Assembly: GCF_963675585.1 (NCBI RefSeq) | Contig: NZ_OY776414.1 | Span: 1,653,001 to 1,717,000, forward strand | Direction of reading: 5' to 3' | Length of the DNA stretch: 64,000 nt | DNA from: an uncultured Draconibacterium sp. | GTDB lineage: Bacteria; Bacteroidota; Bacteroidia; Bacteroidales; Prolixibacteraceae | Shown here: piece after piece, positions 16,077 through 25,668 of the stretch | How positions within the stretch are numbered: the stretch's first letter is position 1 | How the letters are laid out: each line of letters starts with the position of its first letter | Notes under the pieces: model-generated | Database searches by the model: none | Seen by the model: only the letters and a program-made list of their open reading frames with translations | Told to the model about the DNA's origin: nothing | Position numbers and translations under genes: made by a program

Positions 16077-17999
16077 TTATTTTTCAGTTGTAAATGGTGA
16101 TGCGGGAAGTCCTTCTTTATTTTTCAGGTTCGATCCGGCAGGATTATCGTCCCATGCGTAGCGAACTGCGCTTGGTTGTTTTATATTTTCACTCCATACT
16201 TTTACCGTATTTTTATTTAGAACCACTGCTTTTGCCCAAACAAAATCTCCATCTTTTCCAGCAATCTGAAATCCTTCGAGCATACTGTTGGCGTATATAC
16301 CTGTACCTACCGATGAAAAAGTTAAAACAATACTGCCATCCTTCATTTTCATTGATTCGTACAGCGGCCCGGAACTAACTATCGACTGATTTCCATAAGC
16401 CACACGTTTTGCTTCGAGCGCCAACCTATGGGCAACTTCTTTTTTATTGAGTGGATGAATATCGTTCCATTCGCCAATATCAAAAGCAACTGCCATTCCA
16501 GTATTTGGCAACTCCAGTGCTCTGCGCTGTGCATCGCGTGTTTCAGCCCAGCCACTTTTTACCGGTTGTTTATTTGGAATACCCAAATTAGCCAACTGCA
16601 CAAATAAAAACGGAAGATCAGGTTGATCAAGTTGCGAGCGCCAATCCAAAATAACATCTTTAAACAACTGGCGGTATTCGAATCCTCGCCCCGCATTGGT
16701 TTCGCCCTGGTACCAGATCACTCCTTTTATGGCATACTTTTTCATTGGACTAATTAGGGAGTTATATAAGCCTCCCGGTCTGAACGAAAGCCCGCCAAAA
16801 CTAAAGGGAGGATTTAATTCTGCTCCTACATGGTAACGCCAGTCTCCTGTTAAATCGATGACCTGTTTGCCAATCCGCACTTCGTATGGTTTTTCCTCAA
16901 CAAAGCCACCTTTTCCGCCCTGACAAAACACACGCACCATTACCTTATTTTTCCCCGGTTTTAAAACTCCTCCTGCAATAGTATAAATTCGGGGAGGATA
17001 CTGGTAGGTAATGTTTCCTACAAATGTACCATTTACAAATGCCGAGTCACTGTCGATAATTCGCCCGAGTCGCAGAATGGCCTCCTTACCGGATAAAGAA
17101 TCGGGCACATTAAATTCGTTGTAAAACCAAATCGATCCATTTCTTAAATCCACTCCTTTGTCCGACCAGTAACCCGGCAATGACATGGTTGGCCATTCTG
17201 AAACATCAACATCATCCTTCGACCATAAACCAACTCCGGGATCATTTTTATTTACTTCTACCCCCCAATTGTATGGTTTGGTCTCCTCTCCTTCTGTTTT
17301 GCGTGCTGTTCGCATCGAATCAATATCTGCTTGCCTATCCAACCACGAATCGAGAAAAGGAGTAACTTTTTCCTTGCTTAACCAGGCTTCGGCTGGCGAT
17401 CCTCCAATTGCAGTACTAATAATTCCAATTGGTACATTTTTGGCTTTGTAAATCTCATTGGCAAAAAACCAGGCAATGGCCGAAAACTCCATTCTATTTT
17501 CTGGAGTTGCAGTCAGCCAGGCACCATTCGGATAATCGGCTTTTTCGGTTTCAGCATTCTCTCGTGTACCCGAGCGAAACAAACGAATTTGATTGTTATT
17601 TATCTTGCTAATTTCATCAGCATATAAATCCATTACACGCCTGATTTGCAATTCCATATTCGACTGTCCGGATGCCAGCCATACGTCGCCAATAAGAATA
17701 TTGCTTAATTCAATTTCATTAATTTTCATTTTAAAGGGGCCACCACCTTTTGTTGCCGTAAGTTCGAGCTGCCAATCCCCATTTTTATCTGCTTTGGTTG
17801 AATAACTTTCTCCCAAAAATTCCACGTTTACTTTTTCTGAAGGTTTGGCCCAACCCCATATATTTAACGGCACATCGCGTTGAAGTACCATTCCATTACT
17901 TACTAGTTGAGGTAATGTTACGGCAGCATCGGTTCTATTGGAAAAAGTTGCCAATAAAAACAAGAAAATTACATTGAACAAAATGGTATATCGTCTCAT
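16077..17999 (-). CDS. sialate O-acetylesterase-like SGNH esterase (probable acetylxylan esterase)
   Basis: Secreted 640-residue esterase of the SASA/DUF303 type. It has a signal peptide (about 1-25) and an SGNH hydrolase split by a beta-sandwich insert (about 265-400, a GH2-like sugar-binding jelly roll). The nucleophile is S113 in WLASGQSNME; the second SGNH block is VIWYQGETNAG and the Asp-His pair appears in NDIHPLNKKE near the C-terminus. In xylan loci such proteins are thought to remove acetyl groups from xylose or other decorations (CE20-like organisation). It starts four bases after GH115 ends, so the two are co-transcribed. Substrate is inferred from context. Confidence 0.85.
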   Translation of the reverse strand: MRRYTILFNVIFLFLLATFSNRTDAAVTLPQLVSNGMVLQRDVPLNIWGWAKPSEKVNVEFLGESYSTKADKNGDWQLELTATKGGGPFKMKINEIELSNILIGDVWLASGQSNMELQIRRVMDLYADEISKINNNQIRLFRSGTRENAETEKADYPNGAWLTATPENRMEFSAIAWFFANEIYKAKNVPIGIISTAIGGSPAEAWLSKEKVTPFLDSWLDRQADIDSMRTARKTEGEETKPYNWGVEVNKNDPGVGLWSKDDVDVSEWPTMSLPGYWSDKGVDLRNGSIWFYNEFNVPDSLSGKEAILRLGRIIDSDSAFVNGTFVGNITYQYPPRIYTIAGGVLKPGKNKVMVRVFCQGGKGGFVEEKPYEVRIGKQVIDLTGDWRYHVGAELNPPFSFGGLSFRPGGLYNSLISPMKKYAIKGVIWYQGETNAGRGFEYRQLFKDVILDWRSQLDQPDLPFLFVQLANLGIPNKQPVKSGWAETRDAQRRALELPNTGMAVAFDIGEWNDIHPLNKKEVAHRLALEAKRVAYGNQSIVSSGPLYESMKMKDGSIVLTFSSVGTGIYANSMLEGFQIAGKDGDFVWAKAVVLNKNTVKVWSENIKQPSAVRYAWDDNPAGSNLKNKEGLPASPFTTEK

Positions 18000-18003
18000 C
18001 TCC

Positions 18004-20553
18004 TTAAAATTTTATTCGTTTGCTTTCAGGTGCACCTAAATAACTGGGTTTTAAACCTCCGGTATCGATTAGTATTTTCTGTAGTACAATGCCCGGCTCG
18101 AGCACCCGAAAACGAAGACTGTGCAAACCTGTTTTCTGAATAACATGCTTCGTGTTTGTTTTAATTATCCTGTCAGCTTGCCATTTCCCCAACTCCCCCC
18201 GGTACATGCCGTTGATGTTAACCACCTGCTCTTCGCCGCTGTCAAGCGAAACAGCATAACGCAATCCCTTATTGGCATTGAAATTTAGAGTTGGAGAAAA
18301 AAGCATATGCACTTCAAAAGTGCCGGTCGATTCAAAATTTATTTTGTATTCCAGGTAAAGCGAATCATCCTCTCCGGGATATTTGTTCTGCGGGAAAGTT
18401 GTTATTCCTGAAGCTGTTTTTCCGAGATCCGGGATAATTTTCCATTTTATTTCGCCATTTCCCTTTGCCTTTTGATAATTCAATGCTTCAATTGAAACGT
18501 ATCCATCCGCTTCCTGAAAAGCCATCTCCGATCCCGGGATTTCAGGAAGCTCAATCCTTGTTACGCGGGGCATAATCAATTGTCTGGGTTCGGCCCATGT
18601 TTTGTAACCTATTCGAATCTGATCCATTTGATGGCTCCACTTACCACCTGCTATTTGTTTATTATAGTGATCGGTAAAAACCGAATCACGATCGAAACAC
18701 TCCTTAACGATTTCGGCCCAGTAATTCGCTTCCGGATCATTGTTTTCGGCTAGTTGGTGGTTTTTAGCCTGCGCATAATACATTTCATACAAGTTTGAAC
18801 TTGCATTTGTTGGGAAAAGGACCAGTTGATCGAAGGCATCTTTATATTCATTCGGAATAAAATTATAGATACGCAAGGCATCGAGTGTAAGATCGCGGTA
18901 ATCGTTGCGCATCCGCTCAAATTCGTTGTAATTATCCAGGCTAAAAGTTTCTGAATCTAACAATTCGGGAGTAACCCGGTGATTGTATTTCGTGTACAGG
19001 TTGATAATGCGGGCAGCGTCAGCTCCGTACACCTCACCGAACTGCTCAGTACACCAATCAACGGTGTGTTTATACAGGTTGTCAGGTTTAAAAGCATCTG
19101 GATCCCACGCCATATCGAGGAAAAAACTAATCGGATATTCCATTGGTTTCAAGTCGCCAACATTTAGCACCCAAATGCGATCCACTCCATGTCTGTATGT
19201 TAGATTCATTTGTTCCCATATCCGCTGTATCTGGCTTACATTAATCCATCGGTAACTTCGTGGCCCCCCCACGTAATCAACATGATAATACATACCGTAA
19301 CCGCCTTTGTGTGCCGGCGCATTTATATTAGGAAGTTTCCGAACATCGCCCCAATTATCGTCGCAAAGCAGCAAAGTAACATCGTCGGGAACACGCATTC
19401 CGGCGTCGTAATAGTCTTGTACTTCTTTATAGAGTGCCCAAACCTGCGGTGTTTTTTCTGCTTGCTTACCCGTTACATCTTTTATAATTTTTCTTTGATC
19501 GATAACAATACGTTCCAACAGGGAAATGTTGGTACCTTCTTCCATGGCTTCGTCGCCGTCGCCACGCATTCCAACAGTTACAATTGTTTCGTAATCCTTG
19601 TTGCGCTCCATTCCCTTTTTCCAGAAATCCTTCAGTACTTTTTCATTTTTATTGTAGTCCCAAGGACCTGAACCGTATTTATGCCATTCGGCCTGTGCTC
19701 TTCCCAGTGGTTCGTGGTGCGAAGTACTCATTACAATTCCCAGCTTATCTGCTAAAGGACCATTTGCCGGGTCATCATCAAAAAACGCTTTCCCCCACAT
19801 TGCAGGCCACAAGAAGTTACCTCTTTGCCTCAAAATCAATTCAAATACCTTTTCATAAAACTGATGATTAAAGCCCCCAAACTTCTCTCGAACCCAACCA
19901 CCCAGAGCGGGTTCTTCATCGTTTAGAAAAATTCCGCGGTATTTTACCTTTGGACTTTCTGTTACGAATCGACCTGCTTTCACATAAAGCGCTTCATGCT
20001 TTTTAACAGGCACGTCGGCCCACCAGTACCACGGCGAAACACCCATTGCACGAGATAAATTTAACATTGCATAAATGGTACCCCGTTTGTCACTACCAGC
20101 CAGAATCAGTGCTTTTTCCACTCCGGGAAAAGGATTTTCTACCACCTGAGTTAAACTGCGTTCCAATTGTCCACTGATGTCTGACACATCCAGTTTTCCT
20201 TCAGCAACCAACTGGTCGATCCATTTATTTTTACCAATAGAACCAGCCAAAACCACCTGTTTTGTTTGCGGCAATCCCATTTGAACCAGATTGGCGGTTT
20301 GCCCGCTTACCAACTCCAAATCGTTTATAAACCAGCCGGCCACTGCATTAACACCGGGGAAATCGTTTTTATCAATTACAAGCGGTGCAAGCTGATCGCT
20401 TTCGAATAGGGTAAAACTACCTTCGTTTTTGAAAGAGGTAATACAGTTGTTATCGTACTGTGCTGAAACAAACGATGGGTATACTACCGCGAGTTGTAGC
20501 AAAACTAAAAAGAGAATTGTTCGAATTAAACTTCTTCGATAAAAACTGTTCAT
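18004..20553 (-). CDS. GH115 alpha-glucuronidase
   Basis: Inverting alpha-1,2-glucuronidase that removes (4-O-methyl)glucuronic acid from internal as well as terminal xylose residues of glucuronoxylan. About 849 residues from the ATG at 20553; an in-frame start at 20601 is rejected because it would overlap the CE15 gene. It has a signal peptide (about 1-30). The GH115 core is unmistakable: YWWADVPVKKHEALY, YRGIFLNDEEPALGGW, RGNFLWPAMWGKAF, STSHHEPLGRAQAEW and VGMRGDGDEAM. A C-terminal domain (about 700-849) is typical of the family. With the GH67 at 55391 the locus has both classes of xylan alpha-glucuronidase. Confidence 0.95.
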   Translation of the reverse strand: MNSFYRRSLIRTILFLVLLQLAVVYPSFVSAQYDNNCITSFKNEGSFTLFESDQLAPLVIDKNDFPGVNAVAGWFINDLELVSGQTANLVQMGLPQTKQVVLAGSIGKNKWIDQLVAEGKLDVSDISGQLERSLTQVVENPFPGVEKALILAGSDKRGTIYAMLNLSRAMGVSPWYWWADVPVKKHEALYVKAGRFVTESPKVKYRGIFLNDEEPALGGWVREKFGGFNHQFYEKVFELILRQRGNFLWPAMWGKAFFDDDPANGPLADKLGIVMSTSHHEPLGRAQAEWHKYGSGPWDYNKNEKVLKDFWKKGMERNKDYETIVTVGMRGDGDEAMEEGTNISLLERIVIDQRKIIKDVTGKQAEKTPQVWALYKEVQDYYDAGMRVPDDVTLLLCDDNWGDVRKLPNINAPAHKGGYGMYYHVDYVGGPRSYRWINVSQIQRIWEQMNLTYRHGVDRIWVLNVGDLKPMEYPISFFLDMAWDPDAFKPDNLYKHTVDWCTEQFGEVYGADAARIINLYTKYNHRVTPELLDSETFSLDNYNEFERMRNDYRDLTLDALRIYNFIPNEYKDAFDQLVLFPTNASSNLYEMYYAQAKNHQLAENNDPEANYWAEIVKECFDRDSVFTDHYNKQIAGGKWSHQMDQIRIGYKTWAEPRQLIMPRVTRIELPEIPGSEMAFQEADGYVSIEALNYQKAKGNGEIKWKIIPDLGKTASGITTFPQNKYPGEDDSLYLEYKINFESTGTFEVHMLFSPTLNFNANKGLRYAVSLDSGEEQVVNINGMYRGELGKWQADRIIKTNTKHVIQKTGLHSLRFRVLEPGIVLQKILIDTGGLKPSYLGAPESKRIKF

Positions 20554-20567
20554 CCTTCTTAAATTTC

Positions 20568-21788
20568 TTATTTGTTTTCTGTCCCCCACCAATCGGTCCA
20601 CTTCAAGTAATCCGTATCCTGGAAAGGATGTATCGCAACATTCGTATCAACATTCTCATTCCCCAACAAAAACTTTTCTATAAAAGCTCCAACTTCCGGC
20701 CGTTGACTATCGGGTAACTGGCAATGTGGGTGACCTGCCACAATTGAAAAGCCAAACCTGTCGGCAATGCCAAAGTTTTCCCAAACCCGTTTGGCCGCCC
20801 GACAAGAAACATACCCTGACTCATCAGCCAACCATTCGTAATCGGGATTTCCCAATACTAAAAGAGCGCGGGGTGCAATCATAGCCATCAATTCGTGATG
20901 ATCGAAAGGCAGTTTATCTACATCATTGGAAAATTGAAACATCTCTTCCATAAACCAAACATGACTGGTTTTAGCCAGGGTTTCAACATTTCCAAGTGTT
21001 TCAGAAACACGCCAGGCAGCAGCCCCACCACCACCCGATTCCTGTGCTATTGTCAATGCAATTCGTTCGTCGAATGCGCCGGCATAAAGTGCCATTTTAC
21101 CAGCAAAAGAACAACCGGTTATTGCTAAATGTCTTAAATCTAAAGGAAGGTCATCGGCAACCAGTTCCAAACCATCAATTAAGCGGCTCACCCCCCACGA
21201 CCATGCGGCATAGGCTCCCATGTATTCCAATTCGGGATACAATTTGTTGATTGGTTCGTTTCCACGAACTTGCTGCCACGCCAAAACATCTCCAAAATTG
21301 TAAGGGATTTGTGCAATATTTTTACTCGCGAAAATATCGGGTGGAAGACTGCCGGAGCCCCGGCCTACTCCAATTACTGCAGGAAACGGACCGTCTCCTT
21401 CGGGCAAAATAACTGCCGATGTCAAAGTGAGCGTATTTTCATTGACCGTAATTTTCACCCTTAAAGTATCGTTTATAAAACTTGCTGAAATCCTTTCAGG
21501 ACGTTCCGGTTTTGGACCAATTTCATAATGCTGAATTTCGGCTGCAATTTCGTTACGACGTTTACCCCAATCTTTAAAATCCGTTGAGCGACCGCTGCCG
21601 TCTGACCACGCAAATGGATCAGTTAATTTATCAACTACCGGAAGCTGATTGAATTCGGGTAACACTACTTGTGAAAGATTTTTTTCCGTATTCTCATGGT
21701 CATAAACCAGAGGAGGAATTTTTGAAGTACATGAAGCAAGCAACACGATAGTTACTATTGACAGTAACAGTCTTACTTTTTTGTTCAT
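20568..21788 (-). CDS. CE15 glucuronoyl methylesterase, lipoprotein
   Basis: Alpha/beta hydrolase that cleaves esters of glucuronic acid, the proposed lignin-xylan link. The 406-residue protein has a lipobox Cys20 (LLASC). Catalytic-type residues are S227 in TGCSFAGK, E250 in AQESGGGG, and a histidine in AGHPHCQLP (353/355). The residue after the serine, Arg in the usual GCSRxGK motif, is Phe228 here. The gene is 14 bases upstream of GH115, fitting joint processing of methylglucuronate side chains. A possible promoter lies in the 215-base gap upstream. Family confidence is high; true glucuronoyl-ester specificity is inferred. Confidence 0.88.
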   Translation of the reverse strand: MNKKVRLLLSIVTIVLLASCTSKIPPLVYDHENTEKNLSQVVLPEFNQLPVVDKLTDPFAWSDGSGRSTDFKDWGKRRNEIAAEIQHYEIGPKPERPERISASFINDTLRVKITVNENTLTLTSAVILPEGDGPFPAVIGVGRGSGSLPPDIFASKNIAQIPYNFGDVLAWQQVRGNEPINKLYPELEYMGAYAAWSWGVSRLIDGLELVADDLPLDLRHLAITGCSFAGKMALYAGAFDERIALTIAQESGGGGAAAWRVSETLGNVETLAKTSHVWFMEEMFQFSNDVDKLPFDHHELMAMIAPRALLVLGNPDYEWLADESGYVSCRAAKRVWENFGIADRFGFSIVAGHPHCQLPDSQRPEVGAFIEKFLLGNENVDTNVAIHPFQDTDYLKWTDWWGTENK

Positions 21789-21906
21789 AACAATTTGACT
21801 TTGGTTTATAGTTCAGTTTTCAATTTTGTTCATTCCAACATTTCTTTCTCGATTCAGATAAACATTGTTGCACCCTTTAAATAACTACTATTTACCCTAC
21901 AAAAAA

Positions 21907-21914
21907 CAAAGTTA
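21907..21914 (-). promoter_or_regulatory. candidate -7 element upstream of CE15 operon
   Basis: On the - strand this reads TAACTTTG, matching TAnnTTTG, about 120 bases before the CE15 start. The gap 21789-22003 has no gene, so a promoter for the CE15-GH115-esterase-symporter-GH10-GH43 unit is expected there. No good -33 element. Confidence 0.35.
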
Positions 21915-22003
21915 AGTTTGTAAAAAACGAAAATGTTATAATATTGAATATTTGATGTTCAAATTTGAATACCTTTTGCCGTAAGTATATGTTATTCTTT
22001 TAT

Positions 22004-22687
22004 TCATTGATTACAGCATTGAATAAGTACAATCAAATCCTTCTCAGATCGTAGTTTTAGCTTTTGAGTTTTTACATAGGAATTTACCTCCGGTTTAATT
22101 TTCTCGAGTACCGGAAGTAATTTTTTGGGGTTACCAAAAACGTATGGTATTTCCTTTCCTACTGCAAGTAAATACTGCTCCTCTTTTTGAACAAACCTGT
22201 CGGGTGTTGCTTCCTGAAAACCAATTGCCTTGGCTGCTGGCTGCAACTCGATATTATATTTTTTGAATAATTTCACCTGCCCGTCAACCAAAAGTTCAAG
22301 AATTCCCTGTTTCGATAGACCATCTTCAGAATACATCTGATTACAAAATAAAAAATCTTCGAAATGGAATTGGTACCTTGAAGTTGAATTGCTTATCTCA
22401 AGCACCTGACTATTCTTGTTTTTAAACTCCATCTTATCGTTATAAATATTATACCTTAATGGAATCAGTTCAAAGCGAATACTATCTTCAACGATAACTT
22501 CTCCTACAATAAATTCGTCGTTTAAATACGGCGTTCCATCAATATTTGGGGCGATAAAACCACTTTTCCCACTTTTATCCACAGTGTACTGATCGGACAA
22601 AGTGCTTAAGTCGGAAATAACATATGTTTGTGAAATACCTGCCAAAGCGTATAAAATCAGACTAAGCAGAAAAGTTATTTTCTTCAT
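22004..22687 (-). CDS. hypothetical secreted protein
   Basis: A 227-residue protein with a clear signal peptide (about 1-20, ending ALAGISQ) and a predicted periplasmic, beta-rich body with many Asp, Asn and aromatic residues. It begins 6 bases after the GH2 stop, so it is in the same transcript. Two adjacent cysteines occur four residues from the C-terminus. I recognise no CAZyme or binding-protein family, and no catalytic motif is evident. It may be an unrelated envelope protein or a small accessory factor. Confidence 0.7.
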   Translation of the reverse strand: MKKITFLLSLILYALAGISQTYVISDLSTLSDQYTVDKSGKSGFIAPNIDGTPYLNDEFIVGEVIVEDSIRFELIPLRYNIYNDKMEFKNKNSQVLEISNSTSRYQFHFEDFLFCNQMYSEDGLSKQGILELLVDGQVKLFKKYNIELQPAAKAIGFQEATPDRFVQKEEQYLLAVGKEIPYVFGNPKKLLPVLEKIKPEVNSYVKTQKLKLRSEKDLIVLIQCCNQ

Positions 22688-22693
22688 GATTTT

Positions 22694-25411
22694 CTATCTT
22701 GTTTGAATTTGAATGGTGTGTTGTTGAATATCCTCTGATTCCATTGTTAGCTGAATGATTCCGGATTCCCCATCTTTCCCTTTTACTATTACAAGGCACA
22801 ATCCACTAAAAGCATTCCGTTCAAACGATGAAAAAGCTCGCATATCGGCAGGATTTCCATTGTCGGTAGCAACAATTTCGCCAGGACCTACAATACTAAA
22901 TTGAATAAGATTTTCAGCGTCGGGAATCGGAAGGCCATTCTCATCAGCAATCTTTACTGTTACAAAAGAAAGATCTTTACCGTCTGCTTTTATTTCTTTA
23001 CGGTCAGCTTCTGCTATCAGAAGTGCTGCATCGCCAGTGGTTTTAATCTCTTCTTGTGCCCATTTTTTGCCATTTTTATAAGCAACAGCTTTTAGCTTTC
23101 CAGGTTCGTAAACCACGTCATCCCACCGCAAACGATATTCGTATTTTGCTTTTTTCTTTTTCCCCAGCGATTTATCATTTAGGAATAACTCCACCTCATC
23201 ACCCGATGTAAAAACATGCACGGGCGTAATTTTTCCTATTCTGTTGACCCAATTCCAGTGTGGTAAAATATGCACCATCGGAAAATCGGGACGCCAAAAC
23301 GATTGATACAAATAAAAGCGGTCCTTTTTAAAACCTGCCAGATCAATTATTCCGGTATACGAGCTACGTGCTTCGTAATACGGAGTTGGTTCTCCCAGAT
23401 AATCCCAGCCCGTCCAAACAAATTCGCCTGCCACAAAAGGATGGCTTTCAACCGATTTAAACACTTTATCGGCACTTGAGCCAAAATCTACGGCATGCAG
23501 TTCATATGAACTAACCTGATGGATTTTTGAATCTCCACCCGAACCATTCCGAACAGGTGCACTTAAAGCATTGGTAACCGGAAACAGATAAATTCCACGA
23601 CTGCTAAATGCCGATGCCGTTTCAGTACTAACTATAACTTTTTCAGGAAATTTTTTGTGAAATGCATCGTATTGTGGAGCTGTACGAATTCTGTCGGTCC
23701 CTTCAAACATTGGATCCTGCCGAATGCCTTCTCCCTGATAGTTTAAGCCAATCATATCCGGAACTACCGGAAGCTCCATAAACGGTTTTGCAAAATTCAT
23801 TGCCAAAATTGTTGGCCGGGTCGGGTCTTCTTCCTTTACGAAATCATACAAACGATGTGCTACAGCAGCACCAGCCTCACCAGTATATTGTTCTCCTACC
23901 TCGTTTCCAAAACTCCAGCTAATTACCGAAGGACAATTTCTGTCGCGGCGAATAAAAGCACGGGTATCCGGTTCCGACCAATCCTGAAATATAAGATGAA
24001 AATCGTGGGGTGTTTTTTTCCGTTCCCATGAGTCAAAAATCTCGTCCATTACAAGAAATCCCATTTTATCGGTTAGTTCAAGCAACTCCGGGGCTGGAGG
24101 ATTATGCGACATCCGAATAGCATTACAACCCATTTCGCGCAAAATCTCCAACTACCGTTCCGCGGCACGGGTATTAAATGCAGCGCCCAAAGCACCCAAA
24201 TCGTGATGGTTATTTACACCTTTAATTTGAATTCGTTCACCATTTACAAAAATTCCCTTGTCAGCATTAAAAGTTAAAGACCGAATACCAAATCGCGTTT
24301 CGTACGAATCGATTTGTTTTCCATCTTGTAAAACTTTTGTAAGCGCCATATACAAATTGGGCTTTTGTGTTGGTGGCGGGCCCCATAATTTTGGATTTTT
24401 AATAGCAACAGAAGATTTTACACTGGAATTTTTACCAGCTGCAACACTAGTGTTAATCGGTAAAAATTTAGACACCGGCTTTCCAACTTTGCGTCCTTCA
24501 TCATTCAGTAAATAAACTTCGGATGAAACTTCAATCTTCACATCTGATTTAGAATCATTGTCGATGTTTACTTCCAAACTAACCGTTGCCGAATCTTCGG
24601 AAACATTATCTGTTGTGATATACGTACCAAATTGGGCAACATGAACCGGGTTTGTTTTGATTAACCATACATTTCGATAGATACCTCCTCCCGGATACCA
24701 GCGCGCTGAATAATTGGGATTGTCTAAACGAATGGCCAATTGGTTTGTACCTCCTGGAATCAGGTACGAAGTTAAATCCAGTCGCCATGAGGCGTAACCA
24801 TAAGGCCAGCCCCCAACCAATTTTCCGTTACACCAAACCATTGCATACGACATGGTTCCATCCAAATCAAGAAAAACAGATTTGCCGGCATCAGAGGCAG
24901 GAATATCCAGTTTTTTACGGTACCAGGCCACTCCATTCACAGGCAAGCGTCCCATGCCTCCACCAACTTCTGAATCCCAACCTGTTTGAAACGGCTCCTT
25001 AATGGCCCAATCATGTGGTAAGTCAACTTTTTCCCATGAACTATCATCAAAATTAGTTTGAACAAAGGGGAAATCGCCACCCGGATTACCTTCCGGACGC
25101 ATATATTTTTTGTTTGGGTCGTTTATAAAATCATTCGCCGTTGGTAATATCCAGGGCTTTAAAACCTTTGATTTTATTTCCAGACTTATCGCTTCAGTTG
25201 GTTTCGAATCTGCATCCTTAACCACATTCCTTTCTACAACCTCCGGACGAACATCATAAATCAAGTCATCCGTAATTTCTGCTGATTCGTATTTATAAAA
25301 ACTCCAACTGTCATTAATAGAAATTCGTTCTCTCACAGAATCAAAAGAAATGTTTTCATTCACACATGAAACAAATAAAATTGCAACAAAAAAAAGTAGA
25401 AATTTTGGCAT
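22694..25411 (-). pseudogene. GH2 glycoside hydrolase interrupted by one amber codon
   Basis: Secreted/lipoprotein GH2 enzyme (beta-galactosidase/beta-glucuronidase superfamily). The reading frame is continuous from the ATG at 25411 (lipobox FVSC) to 22694 except for a single TAG at 24152-24154, in the context AAER-stop-LEILREMG where family members have a residue such as Gln (CAG). Upstream are the sugar-binding and sandwich domains (about 1-419). Downstream is the TIM barrel with acid/base Glu in SWSFGNEVGEQY and nucleophile Glu in VSTETASAFS, then C-terminal DUF4982-like domains. Without readthrough, neither product is a whole enzyme. TAG is a normal stop elsewhere (for example GH95, GH97). 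Alternatives are a recent nonsense mutation, suppression, or an assembly error. Confidence 0.9.
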
Positions 25412-25589
25412 ATTTTGAAAATTATCGATTGTACACATCCTTAAAAACCTACAGAATTTTTAAGGGTTCTGTTCATCTAAGAATCTGCTCACATAGCTCG
25501 AATTTACAAAAAGAAAGGAAAATTATTACCAACAAAAGAAACCATGTATTGAACTAAATTAAATATTGAAATGATTCTATTCGATAAAC

Positions 25590-25628
25590 AAAAAAAAAGA
25601 GACTGTCTCTATCCAAACAGCCTCTTTT
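25590..25628 (-). terminator. intrinsic terminator of the xus-xyn10 operon
   Basis: On the - strand AAAGAGGCTGT pairs with ACAGTCTCTTT (11 bp, one G-U), followed by a long T run. It lies about 40 bases after the GH10 stop, closing the xusA-xusE-GH10 transcript. Confidence 0.9.
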
Positions 25629-25668
25629 AAAACTATCAAAAAACTATAATCTCTATTATAGTAGATTT

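Noticed and set aside
20554..20601. Extended start of GH115 at 20601
   Set aside because: It would overlap the CE15 stop and lacks a signal-peptide start; the ATG at 20553 fits better.
24152..24154. Reassigned amber codon (genome-wide recoding)
   Set aside because: TAG is used as a normal stop for other genes here, for example at the ends of GH95 (48829) and GH97 (57490).
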